A stretch of 64,000 bases of DNA from CAVQEK01 sp963711495 (lineage in GTDB: Bacteria > Bacteroidota > Bacteroidia > Cytophagales > Cyclobacteriaceae). Of the stretch, positions 9,908-17,319 are shown piece by piece. The stretch spans positions 124,001 to 188,000 of the forward strand of contig CAVQEK010000010.1 in NCBI GenBank assembly GCA_963711495.1. Reading direction: 5' to 3'. How positions within the stretch are numbered: the stretch's first letter is position 1; each line of letters begins with the position of its first letter. The translations under genes were made by a program, and so were the position numbers. The notes under the pieces were generated by a model that was given only the letters and a program-made list of their open reading frames with translations, searched no databases and was not told the DNA's origin.

Positions 9908-10393
9908 GTGAGCATATTTGTCGATTCAGGTATACTAATATCATTATTTGATGAAAAAAATAGAAGTAATGTGAATTATGATAGGGATACTATTAAATCC
10001 CTATTTGATACTTTTAAGGAAGAAGATAACATATACACCACCAATTACATTATTGCCGAAACTCTGAATAGAATAACTCAATTAATAAATAAGTATAATT
10101 ATACATTCGACGATTTAAATAAATTTTGGACTGATATAATTAATTACTTATATATTATACATTTAGAGGAAGACTATATATCAAGTGCAGTTGATTTATT
10201 GATATCGGATAATTTCAAGGACTATAAATATTCATTTATTGACGCTACTTCTTTGTTATTTATTCAAAAGGAAGATAATAATTACGATAAATCATATAAA
10301 ATCCTCACTACGGATACCGAATGGAACTCTTTTTGGTGGATGAAAGGACACACTACGAAAATTCTTGATATTATTAATTTGGATGTATTTTAG
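9908..10393 (+). CDS. PIN-domain protein, probable VapC-like ribonuclease
   Basis: 161 residues starting at GTG 9908. The PIN-domain acidic quartet is visible: D6 (IFVDSGILIS), E51 (YIIAETLNR), D112 (YSFIDATSL) and D136 (ILTTDTEW). These residues hold Mg2+ for RNA cleavage in VapC-type toxins. The gene is strongly AT-rich, unlike the core genes on either side, which suggests transfer. It follows the 57-residue ORF by 2 bp and shares an apparent transcript with the decayed SDH proteinase. Whether it acts as a toxin, as part of a defence module, or as a lone nuclease cannot be decided here. Confidence 0.75.
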   Translation: MSIFVDSGILISLFDEKNRSNVNYDRDTIKSLFDTFKEEDNIYTTNYIIAETLNRITQLINKYNYTFDDLNKFWTDIINYLYIIHLEEDYISSAVDLLISDNFKDYKYSFIDATSLLFIQKEDNNYDKSYKILTTDTEWNSFWWMKGHTTKILDIINLDVF

Positions 10394-10473
10394 ATATCTA
10401 CAAACTATGTAACCAAGACACAGATGATTAAAATTGTGATAAGAAGGAGTTAAAACGCCACTTGGCAAATTTT

Positions 10474-10939
10474 TTAATCAGAAAAAATTATTTTACCAGA
10501 ATAGAATTCGCTTATTTCAATTAACGTAGCAAAGAAAAATAGTCTTTGCGACGGAATCTCAAGAGTCATTTTCTTATGTTTTTTCCTGGCAATAGAATAA
10601 ACTTCTAAAATACTATCGATCTCCTTTCTTAACTGTGTATCATAGAAAATTCTATTTATCTCAACTAAAAGTTTTCTATCACTATCATAGAGTTCCGTTT
10701 TTATCATTCTATTCAATACCAATAACATAAGTTTAAATGATCTATGAAAATTTGTAAAAATTAAATCACTATTACTCAGATTAGTGAAATCTGTTTGGTA
10801 GGATCGACCGTTTGGATATTTGATGTAATAATCAGTAATACTTTCAAATTCTGTCGCAAACACTTTTAGAATACCAATACCAATTCTTAAAAATTCATCT
10901 TGGTAATCCTTTGTTAACTCATATTCCTCAAAACGGCCA
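10474..10939 (-). pseudogene. gene fragment abutting IS: C-terminal part of an unknown protein
   Basis: The frame is open from the IS edge at 10939 to the stop at 10474, about 154 codons (GRFEEYELTKDYQDEF onward, ending ISEFYSGKIIFSD). The only in-frame start is a GTG at 10863, and the sequence before it still reads like protein, so the 5' end was probably removed by the IS. The family is not recognised; the part is helical and charged, ending in a hydrophobic stretch (LFFFATLIEISEF). It may be the second half of the putAbiC-like gene whose start lies at 13012 beyond the IS, on the same strand. That link is inference. Confidence 0.5.
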
Positions 10940-12647
10940 TGTAGTTGCTACAAATGAGGTAATTGGCGGGTCATTTCGCCAAAAGCCTTCACTTCCTCGA
11001 AAGTTTCTTTGGCAAGGGGTCCCTGGTTCCATTGTAGGTCAATAGGCTGATTGTTCTGCTGGTCTAATATTTCGTGCAACATCATACGCCTGTCCCACTC
11101 TTTGAGTTTGTCTGGCACTTCAGACTGTATTCCTTTGCTCCTCCAATTCTTCTCGATGTATTTTACCAGCCACAATGTTAGAAAGTTGAGGTAAATATGC
11201 GATCTGATCCTGTTTGCCTTTCTGTGGCGGATAGGACGTATATCCAAATCAGATTTAAACGTACGAAAGCATCGTTCAGCTTTGATCAGGCTTTTATAAT
11301 ATTGCTGTGCTTCCTGGGCGGTCAATTCTTTTCCGGAGAGATCGGTTTGCAACAGGTAATTATGGCCTATGATGTTTTGGGCTTTGAACTGTTGCCTGTC
11401 CAGTCGGAAAATGAATCGGTAACGGTCATCCCCTTTTTTATCTTGAAAGGCTTGATAAGAAAGTTTCCAACATTTGGTTTGATTATATTTTTCAAGTGCT
11501 TTCATGGCTCGGTGGTAGAGCTTCTCCTTATTAGAATTTTGCGGTGAGGCCTGTATTTTCTTTAATGTCTCATAAGTCTTCCTCAAATTACGGTGGTTCC
11601 GTATTTCTCTTCTATATCCTTTCTGATGGTGCCGGCACAAGATATACCGGTGGTTGCTCTCGGTAAATTCGGTCAGGGGTTGGTCGAAAAGTTCCGGGCA
11701 ATCCTCGTGGATTTGTCCGAGCAGTGCCAGTTGGCTGGCTGCAGGCAACCCGGTAATGTAAGACAAGCCCATATCGTGTACTTTCTCTAAGGTGCCTTCA
11801 TCACTCATCGAACGGTCAGCCACCCAGATCGCATTTGAAGTGTGATACTTTTCTTTCCAATCAGCAAAAGTCTTTGCCACCGTCTGAACATCGGCAGTGC
11901 CTCCTTTCCATACTTTTATATCCAGCGGAAGGTCGTCTTCCCGGGTTACCAATCCATAACTGACGATATAGCGGTCGTGCCTTTTCTCCTTGCTATCACC
12001 ATAACCGCCTAATTCTACTTGAGTGCCGCAGAAGTAACTATTACTCAAGTCGTAAAGCAATAACCTGCCTGAGGGAGGGTGGTCCGCATTCAGGGTGTTC
12101 CGTATGTCTTCAAATTTTTCTTCCAGTGCATCTATGGCCCGATAGGACACATCCTCATTATATGTCTGCTTACCGTCCAACACATAGTTGATCGTATTTT
12201 GCCTTTTCTTCACATAAGACAGTTTGCTACCCGTGTTTAATAGCTGCAAGGTGATCATATCACGAAGGACTGCTCCGGCTTTGTTTCCAAGATGTTTTTT
12301 TAGTAGCTGTTCAAGCCCGGTTTTCCTGAAGTATTGAAGCAACACCCAGTTGCCTGCGCCACGAAATGAATCTCCTATATAAGTTGGTCGGTCAGGTTGG
12401 GTAAAATCTCCGGCATCGACTAAAGCCTTCCATTCATCGGTGTCAAGGTACTTCTGTCCCCCGTGTTTAAGCATGAGGCGGCTCCTTTCCAGAATGGGAA
12501 GCTTTTCCAGCTTTTGAACTGTACGGTTGCGGGGTTGGCCCGTTTTAGGATCTCGAAAAGATTCCACCAGCTTACGGTTGCGGCCGTTCTTTCCTTTTCG
12601 CTTTACTGTGCTGCATTGTACATACATAAACAAATGTAGCAACTACA
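10940..12647 (-). mobile_element. IS1634-family insertion sequence with terminal inverted repeats
   Basis: About 1.7 kb bounded by near-perfect inverted repeats: TGTAGTTGCTACAAATG at 10940-10956 and, on the other strand, TGTAGTTGCTACATTTG at 12631-12647 (16 of 17 match). It holds one transposase gene filling almost the whole element. I find no clean target-site duplication next to these ends (left flank CGGCCA, right flank ACCCGC), so the ends may be slightly different or the flanks changed after insertion. Confidence 0.85.
10948..12627 (-). CDS. IS1634-family transposase
   Basis: A DDE transposase of the IS4 superfamily, 559 residues from ATG 12627 (MYVQCSTVKRKGKNGRNRK). A longer frame runs back to a TTG at 12642, but that lies inside the terminal repeat. 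Recognisable blocks: LLYDLSNSYFCG (first acidic residue), IWVADRSMSDEGTLE (second), and the C-terminal RCFRTFKSDLDIRPIRHRKANRIRS helix region with the last catalytic residue and the Y-R-E-like neighbourhood. The gene is full length with no visible frameshift, so the element may still move. It runs co-linear with the disrupted host genes on both sides. Confidence 0.92.
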   Translation of the reverse strand: MYVQCSTVKRKGKNGRNRKLVESFRDPKTGQPRNRTVQKLEKLPILERSRLMLKHGGQKYLDTDEWKALVDAGDFTQPDRPTYIGDSFRGAGNWVLLQYFRKTGLEQLLKKHLGNKAGAVLRDMITLQLLNTGSKLSYVKKRQNTINYVLDGKQTYNEDVSYRAIDALEEKFEDIRNTLNADHPPSGRLLLYDLSNSYFCGTQVELGGYGDSKEKRHDRYIVSYGLVTREDDLPLDIKVWKGGTADVQTVAKTFADWKEKYHTSNAIWVADRSMSDEGTLEKVHDMGLSYITGLPAASQLALLGQIHEDCPELFDQPLTEFTESNHRYILCRHHQKGYRREIRNHRNLRKTYETLKKIQASPQNSNKEKLYHRAMKALEKYNQTKCWKLSYQAFQDKKGDDRYRFIFRLDRQQFKAQNIIGHNYLLQTDLSGKELTAQEAQQYYKSLIKAERCFRTFKSDLDIRPIRHRKANRIRSHIYLNFLTLWLVKYIEKNWRSKGIQSEVPDKLKEWDRRMMLHEILDQQNNQPIDLQWNQGPLAKETFEEVKAFGEMTRQLPHL

Positions 12648-13012
12648 ACCCGCTTATGCAAGCTCTGAACCACTTTATGCGGAACTTGAGTTAAGGCAAA
12701 AAGTGTACTGAAATTATCCCGAAAATTATTCCGTTTTTTCTCCTCTTCTAAAGCATCTCGCTGAATTTCATTCGCCCGAATTTGAGCTCTAAAGGAAATA
12801 TAAATTAAAAACGCTCCAAGCAAACCAACAATAGGGCCTGTTATACCACCAATTGTGTCTCCAATTTGTCCTGTCTGTGAAAAATCAACAAGGTTCCAAT
12901 TTCTTGTAAAGAGGTAGGGCGAAAATATTGTAACGATGAGCCCCACTAATAAGATGATGTGTGCATAGTTTGTGAGAAATTCTTCCCATGTATTTGACCT
13001 ATTGTTTTCCAT
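12648..13012 (-). pseudogene. N-terminal fragment of a putAbiC-like (putative phage abortive infection) membrane protein
   Basis: From ATG 13012 the frame gives two membrane segments (HIILLVGLIVTIFSPYLF and GPIVGLLGAFLIYISF). Between them is the sequence QTGQIGDTIGGITGP, the hallmark N-terminus I associate with the putAbiC family, followed by a charged coiled coil (IQRDALEEEKKRNNFRDNF). About 120 host codons are left before the IS repeat begins at 12647; beyond that the frame runs into IS sequence. The remainder may be the fragment at 10474-10939. If so, an abortive-infection type gene was inactivated by transposition. Confidence 0.6.
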
Positions 13013-13524
13013 AAAAAGTTGAGTTTAATAAGATACCAACCTCAAGATAACCAAAAGTAGAATGTCTCACCATCATTTAATGGGCTGATCAATCTGACTG
13101 AATGGAACTCTCGTCCCAGAATCGAGATTAATTAGTTCAAAGAATGTTTTCGTATTTTAAAAATACAGCAACGTAAAAGCCATATGTCTGCGGAATCTTC
13201 AACTATTTGCCAAATTAATTACATTTTCCTCAACGATCGCCAAGCAAGGTCGTTTATTCGATTGATTTTAAGTACATAAAATTTCAACCGACGACAAGAA
13301 ACCACAACAGACGGACGATATGGCAGATTAGACGACTTCTCGGATGGTCAGGCTCAAATGGCTGCGCGAATTGGAATTTCAGACGTCCAGCTATCGAATT
13401 GAGAAAATGGGAAAGCATATCCGCGCAAATCAAATCGGGAGAGATTTGAGGATGAAGTAAAAATGATATCTAAATCTGTTGGCGTGGTCTGGGACAATAA
13501 TTTATAAACAATAAATAAATAAGT
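13013..13524. other. gene-free stretch between the putAbiC fragment and a small decayed ORF
   Basis: About 510 bases with no frame longer than about 60 codons that looks like protein. The base composition and broken frames suggest eroded genes. I see no repeat or RNA gene. Confidence 0.5.
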
Positions 13525-13800
13525 CATGAAATCTTTCAACGGAAATCAATTTCACACATTAGGAGTAACAGGCTGGATCGGAAATATGATTGATCAGCCA
13601 GATCAGGGCCCAAGTCAGGAAGAATTTTCAGATGTTGAAAAGAAAGCAATGATTGGCCTGTGCTGAACGCGAATTACGTGATTAACTATGAATCCTATGA
13701 AATGAAATTTGACGCCACGGGGCAGAAAAATGAAGCGGATGCCGAGGAACTTAATCGTATATTGGAACCAAAATCACAAACAAAATGTCTAAAAAAGTAA
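13525..13800 (+). pseudogene. small frameshifted gene of unknown family
   Basis: ATG 13525 starts MKSFNGNQFHTLGVTGWIG, which ends at a TGA near 13664. A second frame continues as DWPVLNANYVINYESYEMKFDATG to a TAA overlapping the start of the next gene near 13797. Together they would make a protein of about 90 residues with one frameshift near 13650. The family is not recognised. The overlap of its stop with the thiamine-binding-type gene suggests they once formed a coupled pair. Confidence 0.4.
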
Positions 13801-14078
13801 ACATTGCAGTACAGATTATTCCTAAGACACAACCGGAAAAAATGTACGCCATCATTGATGAAGCAATTCGTGTAATTCAGGTATCAGGTTTTAAATATCG
13901 GGTTTGTCCTTTTGAAACTGTGATCGAGGGTGAATATGACAAATTGATGAAGGTGATAAACGACGCTCAGCATGCATGCTTTGATGCAGGCGCTGAAGAG
14001 GTAATAGTAAACCTGAAGATCCAGCGAAGTCTTACGCGGGATATTACCATGGAGGAAAAAACAGGAAAATACGATTAG
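13785..14078 (+). CDS. MTH1187/YkoF-like thiamine-binding family protein (DUF77)
   Basis: A 97-residue cytoplasmic protein of the thiamine-binding family PF01910. It shows the ferredoxin-like fold pattern: NIAVQIIPKTQPEKMYAIIDEAI, then SGFKYRVCPFETVIEGEYDKLMKVINDAQ, and AGAEEVIVNLKIQRS. Full length for the family. The ATG at 13785 lies inside the 3' end of the decayed ORF before it, pointing to coupled translation. Members are linked to thiamine or related ligands, but the exact role is open. Confidence 0.85.
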   Translation: MSKKVNIAVQIIPKTQPEKMYAIIDEAIRVIQVSGFKYRVCPFETVIEGEYDKLMKVINDAQHACFDAGAEEVIVNLKIQRSLTRDITMEEKTGKYD

Positions 14079-14121
14079 TGCCTGTGATTATTTGCTGATG
14101 TTCAAACAATGAATTGCCGAA

Positions 14122-14265
14122 GTGTTATTTGACGACACAAAGCTGAAATTTCAAAATCGAGTTGGAATAAAACAAATCGATGGAAATAATTTGAATAGAA
14201 TATCACTTTTGATTGATGACAACATAATGTCATTGATTGCGAACATCAAAAATAAAGAACAATGA
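14122..14265 (+). CDS. possible small protein coupled to osmC gene
   Basis: From GTG 14122 a 47-residue frame reads VLFDDTKLKFQNRVGIK and ends IANIKNKEQ. Its TGA stop overlaps the ATG of the OsmC gene as ATGA, a common sign of translational coupling. The frame is open a little further back to a TGA near 14110, so this may instead be the tail of a lost gene. Not recognised. Confidence 0.35.
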   Translation: MLFDDTKLKFQNRVGIKQIDGNNLNRISLLIDDNIMSLIANIKNKEQ

Positions 14266-14675
14266 AGCATTCGATTAATTGCACGTGGGAAGGAAATATG
14301 GTTTTTGAGGCTGATATATCCGGTCATAAAGTGAAAATGGATGCCAGTACTGATCATGGAGGATCCGATGCTGCACCCAGACCAAAGCCTTTAATTTTAA
14401 CCTCGTTAGCGGGATGCACAGGCATGGATGTGGTTTCACTTTTGCGTAAAATGCGTGTTGAAATTGACGATCTCAATATTGAAGTCTCTGGCGAATTGAC
14501 CGAAGAGCACCCGAAATACTACAAAAACATTCACGTCGTTTATTATTTCAAAGGCCAGAATCTTGACAAATCCAAGATCGAAAAGGCCGTCAATCTATCT
14601 CAGGATAAATATTGTGGGGTAAGCGCCATGTTGGAAAAGTCATCAAAATTGACCTTTGAAATTAAATATGTATAA
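14262..14675 (+). CDS. OsmC family protein
   Basis: A 137-residue cytoplasmic protein of the OsmC/Ohr superfamily. It has both redox cysteines of the family: one in SLAGCTGMDVVSLLRKM and one in QDKYCGVSAMLEKS. Such proteins act as thiol peroxidases on organic hydroperoxides or relatives of unknown function; this one matches the YhfA-like branch better than Ohr. Start ATG 14262 overlaps the stop of a small upstream frame. Confidence 0.9.
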   Translation: MKHSINCTWEGNMVFEADISGHKVKMDASTDHGGSDAAPRPKPLILTSLAGCTGMDVVSLLRKMRVEIDDLNIEVSGELTEEHPKYYKNIHVVYYFKGQNLDKSKIEKAVNLSQDKYCGVSAMLEKSSKLTFEIKYV

Positions 14676-14764
14676 ATCGTATGGGGAAATAAATGATCGA
14701 TTTCCAAACAAATATTTTTTAATAGAGTATATAGAAAAGACATTATCACTCATTACAAAAAATT

Positions 14765-14923
14765 ATGAATAAAAAAGACTTATTGAATTTGATCGAGGTG
14801 CTGGATAATGTGGAAAAAATTTTGGATCAATTGATTGAAAAAGTTTTAGACGCCAGCAAAAGCAAAAATCAATTAATACCGAAGCCAATACCTGTGAAAT
14901 CAAATAGAAAATTTTCGTTATAA
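14765..14923 (+). CDS. 52-residue hypothetical protein
   Basis: ATG 14765 to TAA 14921-14923. The sequence MNKKDLLNLIEVLDNVEKI followed by LDQLIEKVLDASKSKN has a regular Leu/Ile spacing that predicts one amphipathic helix or short coiled coil, then a proline-rich tail (LIPKPIPVK). Not recognised. A strong terminator follows 38 bp later, which supports a real transcript unit ending here. Confidence 0.5.
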   Translation: MNKKDLLNLIEVLDNVEKILDQLIEKVLDASKSKNQLIPKPIPVKSNRKFSL

Positions 14924-14960
14924 CCGCAGATTATATAGTTACCGAAATTAGGTTTTACCA

Positions 14961-14990
14961 ACAGAGGCTTTTAGCCTCTGTTTTTATTTT
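14961..14990 (+). terminator. rho-independent terminator
   Basis: Perfect stem ACAGAGGC/GCCTCTGT with a TTTTA loop, then TTTTATTTT. It closes the osmC/small-ORF unit. Confidence 0.9.
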
Positions 14991-15040
14991 ATTATATTCA
15001 CAACATTATTTCGTTAAAATTTCTCTCTGTTTGCACTAAC

Positions 15041-15064
15041 GTCCCGCCAAAAGCGGGACTTTTT
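15041..15064 (+). terminator. second hairpin with T-run, possible terminator
   Basis: Stem GTCCCGC/GCGGGAC around CAAAA, followed by five T. An outer CACTAA/TTAGTG pairing extends it, so it could work in both directions. No gene lies between it and the previous terminator. Confidence 0.75.
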
Positions 15065-15065
15065 A

Positions 15066-15103
15066 GTGTCTGATTTCGGACACCCCTTTCCCGATTCCGA
15101 ACA
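15066..15103 (+). promoter_or_regulatory. tandem palindromic activator-type sites upstream of the ABC/TolC operon
   Basis: GTGTCTGATTTCGGACAC at 15066-15083 is an inverted repeat (GTGTC/GACAC). A second, diverged copy of its right half (GATTCCGAACA, 15093-15103 against GATTTCGGACA, 15072-15082) lies exactly 21 bp further on, two turns of the helix. The spacing and position, 100-140 bp before the start codon, fit a binding site for an NtrC-type activator. Inference from pattern only. Confidence 0.5.
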
Positions 15104-15162
15104 ACTTAATGCCATGTCTTTTTGCAAAATAGCGCTTAAAAAGCATGAAAGTCCAATTTTAT

Positions 15163-15181
15163 ATTGGCATACTCTTTGGCT
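15163..15181 (+). promoter_or_regulatory. possible sigma-54 promoter
   Basis: TTGGCATACTCTTTGGC resembles the -24/-12 consensus TTGGCAC-N5-TTGC, with one mismatch at the -12 element. It lies about 25 bp before the chosen ATG at 15205 and downstream of the tandem palindromic sites, the usual layout for sigma-54 genes. Weak by itself. Confidence 0.35.
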
Positions 15182-15204
15182 TTACTTGTGAAAAATTTAT
15201 TGAT

Positions 15205-15900
15205 ATGATAAGCCTGAGAAATATTGACAAGTTCTACGAAAACCGATATCAAAGAACATTCATCCTAAAGAATGTCGATCTTGAAATTCAACAGGGAGAG
15301 TTTGTGACCATTATGGGACCAAGTGGTGCCGGAAAATCAACTTTATTGAATATAATCGGTATGTTAGATGAACCTTCAGCCGGTGAATATTATTTTCTCG
15401 ACGAGCCGGTCCATCATCTTCGGGAACGCAAAAAATCAGAGATACACAAACATCACATCGGATTTGTATTTCAGGCATATCATCTCATCGACGAACTCAC
15501 GGTATATGAAAATATCGAGACACCCCTGCTTTATAAAGGCGTCAAATCCAAAGAACGAAAAAGTCTGGTGGCTGAAATGCTCGACAGGTTTCAAATCGTT
15601 GCCAAAAAGGACCTTTTCCCGGATCAACTTTCCGGAGGACAACAACAACTTGTCGGTGTAGCCAGAGCCATTGTCGGTAAGCCTAAATTATTGCTGGCCG
15701 ACGAACCCACCGGAAACTTGCATTCAGAACAGGGTGATGAGATCATGCAACTCTTCAAAAAACTGAATGAAGAAGGCATGTCCATCATTCAGGTGACGCA
15801 CTCTGAAAAAAATGCCCAATATGGAAGTCGTATTATCCGGTTGGTTGACGGAATCGTGCGCAGTGATACTCAGAAAGAAATGACCACTACAAAAAATTAA
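15205..15900 (+). CDS. ABC transporter ATP-binding protein, MacB/LolD type
   Basis: A 231-residue cytoplasmic ATPase that powers a FtsX-like permease. Walker A GPSGAGKST near residue 39, signature LSGGQQQ near 141, Walker B LLLADEPTG near 163, H-loop VTHSEKN. I start it at ATG 15205 (MISLRNIDKFYENR), the normal N-terminus of the family; an upstream in-frame ATG at 15145 would add 20 residues that overlap the candidate promoter. The TolC gene follows after 24 bp in the same direction. No permease or membrane-fusion gene is adjacent, which is odd for this family. Confidence 0.92.
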   Translation: MISLRNIDKFYENRYQRTFILKNVDLEIQQGEFVTIMGPSGAGKSTLLNIIGMLDEPSAGEYYFLDEPVHHLRERKKSEIHKHHIGFVFQAYHLIDELTVYENIETPLLYKGVKSKERKSLVAEMLDRFQIVAKKDLFPDQLSGGQQQLVGVARAIVGKPKLLLADEPTGNLHSEQGDEIMQLFKKLNEEGMSIIQVTHSEKNAQYGSRIIRLVDGIVRSDTQKEMTTTKN

Positions 15901-15924
15901 AATAGACCCATATAGCGATCTGTG

Positions 15925-17259
15925 ATGAGGAAATTTATCTTTTTACCAGTTACATTGTTCATTTGTATCATAGTTCAGGCGCAAGAAAAAACCCTTACTT
16001 TTGAAGAAGCCGTGCAAATTGCCCTGAATCAAAATATTAACCTGAAGACCCAGGAAAACGAATTAACGGTTATCAAAGCGGAAAAAGCCCAGAGTGTAGC
16101 CGGCATTGCTCCCAACGTTTCGTTTGGGGCTCAGGCTTTTCGATCTTCTGGAAATACTTTTCTCCAACAGAGGGCCGAGACCATCAACACCGTAAGCAAC
16201 AACTTTAATGCAGGTTTTGGAGCAGACATGAACCTTTTCAGTGGTTTTCAAAGAATCAATTCCATTAAAAAGGCAAATGCCGATCTGGAAGTTCAGTACC
16301 AACTGTTACATCGCACAAGTCAGGATGTGGTCTATGAAGTGACCAAAAACTACCTGCAAGTGCTGCTGGATGTGGAATTGCTTAAAATTGCCAATGACAA
16401 TTTTAAAACGCAACAAGTGCTGTTGGAACAAATTTCCGCCATGGTCGAATCCGGCAATAAAGCCAAATCAGACTTGTATGATCAACAAGCTACTGTAAAA
16501 CGGATGGAATTGCTGGCTATTCGGGCGAGGAATGACCTTAGCACTGACAAGGGAAAATTGGCCATCAGCCTGCAGTTGGATCCTACGATTGAGTTAGACG
16601 TCGTTAAGCCAGACTGGGACCTGGATGTGATCCGGTCAGAAGATTACAGCATAGACGAACTGAATAAACTGGCACTGGCAAACCGGTCCGATCTGAAAGA
16701 ATACAAATTCCTCGAACGCTCCGCCGAAAATACCAAAGCAATAGCAAAAGGTAATTTCATGCCTTCGGTAGGACTTTATTACAATTATTATTCGAGATTC
16801 AATAACCAGTCAGACCGAACCTTCTCCGATCAACTTATCAATGACAATGCTTACAACGAAATAGGTCTTAGCCTAAGTATACCTATATTCTCCGGGCTAA
16901 GTAAAAGAACCACCTATATAAGCAGCAAAATGCAGTTAGCCAATGCCCGGTTAAATACGGAAAACCTCAGGAAAAAAATCCTGACCGATGTAAAAACTGC
17001 CTATCAGAATTTTAATGACGTATCAACTGCTTACGACGTGAGCATAGCCCAGGTGGAAGCCGCGCAACAGGCGCTTGACGTTCAGAAAGAAAAATACCGC
17101 CTGGGTATAGGCAATCTCATCGAATTGACCAATGCCAACAATAATTACATACAAGCGGCAGCAAGCCAGGCACAGGCAGAAATGAGTTTGTTATTCCAGA
17201 AGGTCATCCTTGATTACCACACCGGCATCCTGCAAATGCCCCTGTCCAGCGCAAAATAA
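15925..17259 (+). CDS. TolC family outer-membrane efflux protein
   Basis: About 444 residues: a signal peptide (FIFLPVTLFICIIVQAQ) followed by the two long helical hairpin repeats of the outer-membrane efflux family, recognised from LTFEEAVQIALNQNINLKTQENEL near the N-terminus and its echo LNKLALANRSDLKEYKF halfway. It forms the trimeric exit duct of tripartite pumps. A GTG at 15922 just before the ATG is an alternative start. It lies 24 bp after the ABC ATPase and is co-transcribed with it; the inner-membrane permease must be encoded elsewhere. Confidence 0.92.
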   Translation: MRKFIFLPVTLFICIIVQAQEKTLTFEEAVQIALNQNINLKTQENELTVIKAEKAQSVAGIAPNVSFGAQAFRSSGNTFLQQRAETINTVSNNFNAGFGADMNLFSGFQRINSIKKANADLEVQYQLLHRTSQDVVYEVTKNYLQVLLDVELLKIANDNFKTQQVLLEQISAMVESGNKAKSDLYDQQATVKRMELLAIRARNDLSTDKGKLAISLQLDPTIELDVVKPDWDLDVIRSEDYSIDELNKLALANRSDLKEYKFLERSAENTKAIAKGNFMPSVGLYYNYYSRFNNQSDRTFSDQLINDNAYNEIGLSLSIPIFSGLSKRTTYISSKMQLANARLNTENLRKKILTDVKTAYQNFNDVSTAYDVSIAQVEAAQQALDVQKEKYRLGIGNLIELTNANNNYIQAAASQAQAEMSLLFQKVILDYHTGILQMPLSSAK

Positions 17260-17319
17260 ACCGTTGCTGCTTTATTTTTCATAGCTTCATAGTATATTCA
17301 TCACAAATTAAGTTGAGTG

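Noticed and set aside
12628..12642. TTG start for the transposase at 12642
   Set aside because: It lies within the terminal inverted repeat; ATG 12627 gives the normal N-terminus.
15145..15204. ATG 15145 as start of the ABC ATPase
   Set aside because: The added 20 residues are not typical of the family and overlap the candidate promoter; ATG 15205 gives the standard N-terminus.
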